From the NCBI GenBank assembly GCA_018333455.1, contig JAGXTN010000049.1, positions 1 through 63,434 of the forward strand: 63,434 nt of DNA. The letters are read 5' to 3'. Below the pieces are notes generated by a model. It did not search any database, had not been told where the DNA came from, and saw only the letters and a program-made list of their open reading frames with translations. Both the position numbers and the translations under genes were made by a program. Numbering within the stretch: the first letter of the stretch is position 1; each line of letters starts with the position of its first letter. Source of the DNA: Dethiobacter sp. Its GTDB lineage: Bacteria > Bacillota > Dethiobacteria > Dethiobacterales > Dethiobacteraceae. Of the stretch, positions 60,284 to 63,434 are shown one piece after another.

Positions 60284-61237
60284 TTAATCTTGACAGAACA
60301 TTTTCTCCAAATCCCTAATCACCCGCAGAGTACTGGCAAGCAAATCATCAATAATTTCTCGGCTAGACTCCGTCTTTACAACCATTGCGGCGATTTGACC
60401 CGCCATAACGGAACCGTTTAGCACATCTCCATCGCGCACCGCAGCCGCCAGTTTGCCCGCACCAAAACGTTCCAGTTCTGCCGGGCTGGCTCCCTCTTTC
60501 TCCAAACGGGCAAATTCACGAGCCAGTTTGTTGTAGAGAACACGCACAGGATGACCTGTAGTTTGGCCTGTCACAAACGTGTCACGATCTTTGGCTTTTA
60601 AAACGGCTTCCTTGTATTTGGGATGAGCGGTACATTCCTCTGCCACAATAAACCTGGTGCCCAGTTGAACGCCTTCCGCACCCAGCGCCAAGGCAGCCGC
60701 CACACCGCGGCCATCGGCAATCCCTCCGGCAGCAATCACCGGTACCTTTACCGCGTCCACAATCTGAGGGACTAATACCATGGTAGTCAGTTCGCCAATA
60801 TGACCGCCAGCTTCCAATCCCTCGGCAATCATCGCATCGACACCCAAACGCTCTAAACGTTTAGCCAGCGCCACCGACGAAACAACAGGAATAACTTTTA
60901 TCCCTTTTTCCCTAAATTGTTCAACATACTTCCCTGGATTACCGGCGCCTGTGGTAACTACCCGCACTTCTTCACGGCAGAGAATATCGACAACTTCGTC
61001 AACAAAAGGAGACAAAAGCATTATATTTACGCCAAATGGCTTTTTCGTCAATTCCTTGGCTTTTTTGATTTCCTTTTCCAGAACAGAAGCAGGCGCATTA
61101 CCCGCACCGATCAATCCCAATCCGCCGGCTTCAGAAACGGCGGCGGCCAGTTCACCGGTGGCTACCCAAGCCATGCCCCCTTGGATAATGGGCACTTCCA
61201 CCCCCAACATATCACACAGCCTTGTTCTCAGAGCCAT
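60284..61237 (-). CDS. fabK: Enoyl-ACP reductase II (FMN)
   Basis: 317 aa nitronate-monooxygenase-like barrel: VEVPIIQGGMAWVATGELAAAVSEAGGLGLIG (in parts), AEGLEAGGHIG, AAGGIADGRGVAAALALGAEGVQLGTRF. Its place in a fab operon supports FabK rather than a nitronate enzyme. It reduces trans-2-enoyl-ACP and is naturally triclosan-resistant. Confidence 0.94.
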   Translation of the reverse strand: MALRTRLCDMLGVEVPIIQGGMAWVATGELAAAVSEAGGLGLIGAGNAPASVLEKEIKKAKELTKKPFGVNIMLLSPFVDEVVDILCREEVRVVTTGAGNPGKYVEQFREKGIKVIPVVSSVALAKRLERLGVDAMIAEGLEAGGHIGELTTMVLVPQIVDAVKVPVIAAGGIADGRGVAAALALGAEGVQLGTRFIVAEECTAHPKYKEAVLKAKDRDTFVTGQTTGHPVRVLYNKLAREFARLEKEGASPAELERFGAGKLAAAVRDGDVLNGSVMAGQIAAMVVKTESSREIIDDLLASTLRVIRDLEKMFCQD

Positions 61238-61255
61238 TGGTTTATCCCTCCAACA

Positions 61256-62242
61256 CTAGTAACGTAAAATTGCTGCGCCCCACGTCAGTCCAGCGCCAAA
61301 ACCTACCAGCGCCAGCAAGTCACCACGTTTAATACGTCCGGCGCTAACCGCCTCATCTAGCGCCACAGGAATAGACGCTGAAGACATGTTACCGTAACAG
61401 TCAATATTGACAATCACACGATCCTCTGGCAAATCAAAGCGTTTGCGTGCCGCCTCAATAATCCGCCAGTTTGCCTGATGAGGAATTAAAAAATCCAACT
61501 CCTCCTTGCTGACCCCTGCTTCATCCAACGCTTGCTGGGTTACTTCACCCATTACACGCACCGCAAACTTAAACACTTCATTTCCAGAGAGCATCTTTAG
61601 ATAATGCTGGCGCAGAGCAACAGTTTCCGAAGCTGCCGGCATCCGCACCCCACCGGCCGGAATAGTAAGCAGGTTGGCATATGTACCATCAGCACCCATT
61701 TTCAAACTAAGCAGCCCCTCTTCTGCTGTGGGGCCAAGCAGTACGGCACCCGCGCCATCACCAAACAGAACACAGGTACTGCGGTCACTCCAGTCAAGTA
61801 TACGGGAAAAAACTTCCGCGCCAATCACCAATACCCGTTTATACGCACCGGTGCGAACAAACTGGCTGCCGACTGATAGTCCATAAATAAACCCGGTGCA
61901 ACCGGCTGCCAGATCAAAAGCAGCAGCATTTACGGCGCCCAGTTTCGTCTGCACATAACAGGCGGTAGCCGGGATCAAGGCATCGGGAGAAGTGGTGGCC
62001 ACGATAATCAAATCCACCTCATCCACGGCAGTTCCCGCTTTTCGTAAGGCGTCTTGCGCCGCCTTAACAGCTAAATCTGAAGTTTGTTCATCCTTTTCCG
62101 CAATTCTGCGCTCACAGATTCCTGTGCGGCTTCGAATCCACTCATCGCTTGTATCCAGTGTTCTCGCTAAGTCGGCATTAGTAACAATTCGGGCAGGCAG
62201 AGCCGTACCTGTACCCAAGATACCCACATTCAGCATCTTCAT
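61256..62242 (-). CDS. fabH: 3-oxoacyl-ACP synthase III
   Basis: 328 aa. Active Cys in DLAAGCTGFIYGLSVG, His in FLIPHQANWRIIEAA and Asn in CYGNMSSASIPVAL. It starts fatty acid synthesis from acyl-CoA and malonyl-ACP. GGAAG before the ATG; 32 bp after plsX. Confidence 0.97.
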   Translation of the reverse strand: MKMLNVGILGTGTALPARIVTNADLARTLDTSDEWIRSRTGICERRIAEKDEQTSDLAVKAAQDALRKAGTAVDEVDLIIVATTSPDALIPATACYVQTKLGAVNAAAFDLAAGCTGFIYGLSVGSQFVRTGAYKRVLVIGAEVFSRILDWSDRSTCVLFGDGAGAVLLGPTAEEGLLSLKMGADGTYANLLTIPAGGVRMPAASETVALRQHYLKMLSGNEVFKFAVRVMGEVTQQALDEAGVSKEELDFLIPHQANWRIIEAARKRFDLPEDRVIVNIDCYGNMSSASIPVALDEAVSAGRIKRGDLLALVGFGAGLTWGAAILRY

Positions 62243-62274
62243 AGGCTACTTCCTTTCTGCAGGTCCAGCGACTA

Positions 62275-63276
62275 TCAGTCTTTTTCTAATTCGGTGAGAA
62301 TCTGCCTGTTAACATCCTGTCGCGCGAAGCGGTAAGCCTGGGTGACGATGGCGCTGCGGATAGCACGACAGTTTGATGAACCGTGGCTTTTGATGATTAT
62401 GCCGTCAATTCCGAGTAAAGGGGCACCGCCATATTCAGCATAGTCAAAGCGCTTCTTTAAACCTCGTAATTCAGGCATCAGCAAAGCTGCCGCCACTTTG
62501 CTTTTAAGATTAACTGTGAATGCCTCTTTTAGCACACTGAAAATTCCTGCCGACAAACCTTCTACCGCTTTCAGCAAAATATTTCCTACAAATCCGTCGC
62601 AAACCACCACATCGGCCGAACCGCTCAAAACGTCACGCGCTTCGATATTGCCATTGAAACTCTCTAGACGTTTCTTAAAAAGTTCATACGCATTACGCAC
62701 CTGCTCGTTACCTTTGCCCTCTTCGGTACCAACATTTAGCAGTGCCACACGGGGTGCCTTTTTTTCCAGTACTTCCCGGGCATAAATATTGCCCATCAGC
62801 GCGTAATGGCATAAGTGTTCCGCTTTGGCATCCATGTTGGCGCCTACATCCAAAATTACCACATTACCTCCGGTAAATGTGGGAGCCACAATTGTCAGCG
62901 CGGGACGCTCAACTCCTCCTAAGCGACCCACCATCAGAAGGCTACCGGCCATTAGTGCGCCCGTATTACCGGCAGATACCACAGCATCTGCCTTGCCTTC
63001 CTTCACCAACCGAATTGCTATCATCATCGAAGATTCTTTCTTGCGGCGAACTGCCAGTACCGGCGCTTCATCCGCCATAATAACCTCCGGTGCATGAATA
63101 ATTTCCAACCTATCTTTTGGGTAAGACTTGCCTGCCAGTTGTTTGAGCAAAACATCTTGTTGACCCACCAGGATAAGATGCAACGAATCCAGTTCGGCTA
63201 ACGCAGCCAGGCCACCCTGCACCACTTCATGGGGCGCATTATCCCCCCCCATCGCATCCAGAGCGACACGGATCAA
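62275..63276 (-). CDS. plsX: Phosphate acyltransferase PlsX
   Basis: 333 aa from TTG 63276 with GAGGTGA upstream. IRVALDAMGGDNAPHEVVQGGLAAL, VSAGNTGALMAGSLL, LLNVGTEEGKGNEQVRNAY and VCDGFVGNILLKAVEG are standard. It converts acyl-ACP to acyl-phosphate for PlsY. It is the first gene of the lipid operon in this window; the usual fapR upstream is replaced by the 106-bp repeat at the window edge. Confidence 0.97.
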   Translation of the reverse strand: MIRVALDAMGGDNAPHEVVQGGLAALAELDSLHLILVGQQDVLLKQLAGKSYPKDRLEIIHAPEVIMADEAPVLAVRRKKESSMMIAIRLVKEGKADAVVSAGNTGALMAGSLLMVGRLGGVERPALTIVAPTFTGGNVVILDVGANMDAKAEHLCHYALMGNIYAREVLEKKAPRVALLNVGTEEGKGNEQVRNAYELFKKRLESFNGNIEARDVLSGSADVVVCDGFVGNILLKAVEGLSAGIFSVLKEAFTVNLKSKVAAALLMPELRGLKKRFDYAEYGGAPLLGIDGIIIKSHGSSNCRAIRSAIVTQAYRFARQDVNRQILTELEKD

Positions 63277-63311
63277 AGAAAATCACCTCACTGAATATCT
63301 ACTTCACAACA

Positions 63312-63417
63312 AGAAAAACGCTTCGCGCTTTATCCAAAGATGCGTTTTTCTTGTCCGCTAGGGGCTGCCGCCCCTTCGGCGAGCCTGCGGGCTCTGAGCA
63401 CCCCGCGAGCGTAAGGG
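63312..63417 (-). repeat. 106-bp dispersed repeat, copy 2 (inverted)
   Basis: Perfect reverse complement of 991-1096. It lies 36 bp upstream of the plsX start. The first 17 bases beyond it reach the window end. It may act as a terminator for an upstream gene, or mark a repeat-bounded assembly edge. Confidence 0.85.
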
Positions 63418-63434
63418 TGAATCCCCCCTACGAC

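Overview
This window comes from a Gram-positive, spore-forming member of the Bacillota. A clostridial or Dethiobacteria-like lineage is my best guess; the genus cannot be fixed from sequence alone. The evidence is the backbone gene order (plsX-fabH-fabK-fabD-fabG-acpP-fabF-rnc-spoVS-smc-ftsY-ylxM-ffh-rpsP-khpA-rimM-trmD-rplS-lepB-rbgA-rnhB-yraN), the spore genes spoVS and sleB, a c-di-AMP (ydaO-type) riboswitch, FabK-type fatty acid synthesis, strong Shine-Dalgarno (SD) sites and frequent TTG/GTG starts. No rRNA, CRISPR array or intact transposase was seen; one tRNA gene, tRNA-Leu(GAG), is present.

Layout. 1-5 kb: a truncated RqcH/NFACT remnant at the very edge, a helix-turn-helix regulator, one copy of a 106-bp repeat, a GalT-like nucleotidyltransferase, small membrane proteins, a DUF166 protein and a ferric-reductase-like flavocytochrome. 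5-10 kb: a leftward operon of a sodium:solute symporter with a small partner and two phenylacetate-CoA-ligase-like proteins, the second lacking the expected catalytic lysine. 10-11.3 kb: tRNA-Leu and a VapBC-type toxin-antitoxin pair. 11.4-14.6 kb: a pantothenate operon (DUF2520/PanG-like, panB, panC, panD) with its own promoter and a roughly 200-nt structured leader. 14.6-24 kb: three tandem M42 aminopeptidases, a heterodimeric ABC exporter, a short MetE-like methyltransferase and citramalate synthase. 24-30 kb: a more accessory stretch with a DUF1657 gene, a translationally coupled PD40 membrane protein and secreted M23 peptidase, a decayed integrase, fixC-fixX without fixAB, and a Phd/RelE toxin-antitoxin pair. 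30-42 kb: a DUF2975/XRE/DUF4173 module, a lone biotin carboxylase, a NUDIX enzyme, DUF1847, a small sugar/glycosyltransferase cluster, a metallophosphoesterase, a broken VapBC and YifB/ComM. 42.8-63.3 kb: yqeY, riboswitch-controlled sleB, then the long leftward translation, secretion, chromosome-segregation and lipid-synthesis block. An inverted copy of the 106-bp repeat closes the window.

How it works together. The right third is conserved housekeeping: fatty acid elongation feeds PlsX, while Ffh, FtsY, YlxM and LepB form the secretion route and RpsP, RimM, TrmD, RplS and RbgA serve ribosome maturation. The left two thirds carry metabolic and accessory modules. The items most worth a second look are the pan leader RNA, the symporter plus paired CoA-ligase-like proteins, the PD40-M23 pair, the orphan fixCX, the dispersed repeats at the window edges, and the three toxin-antitoxin loci, one of them decayed.
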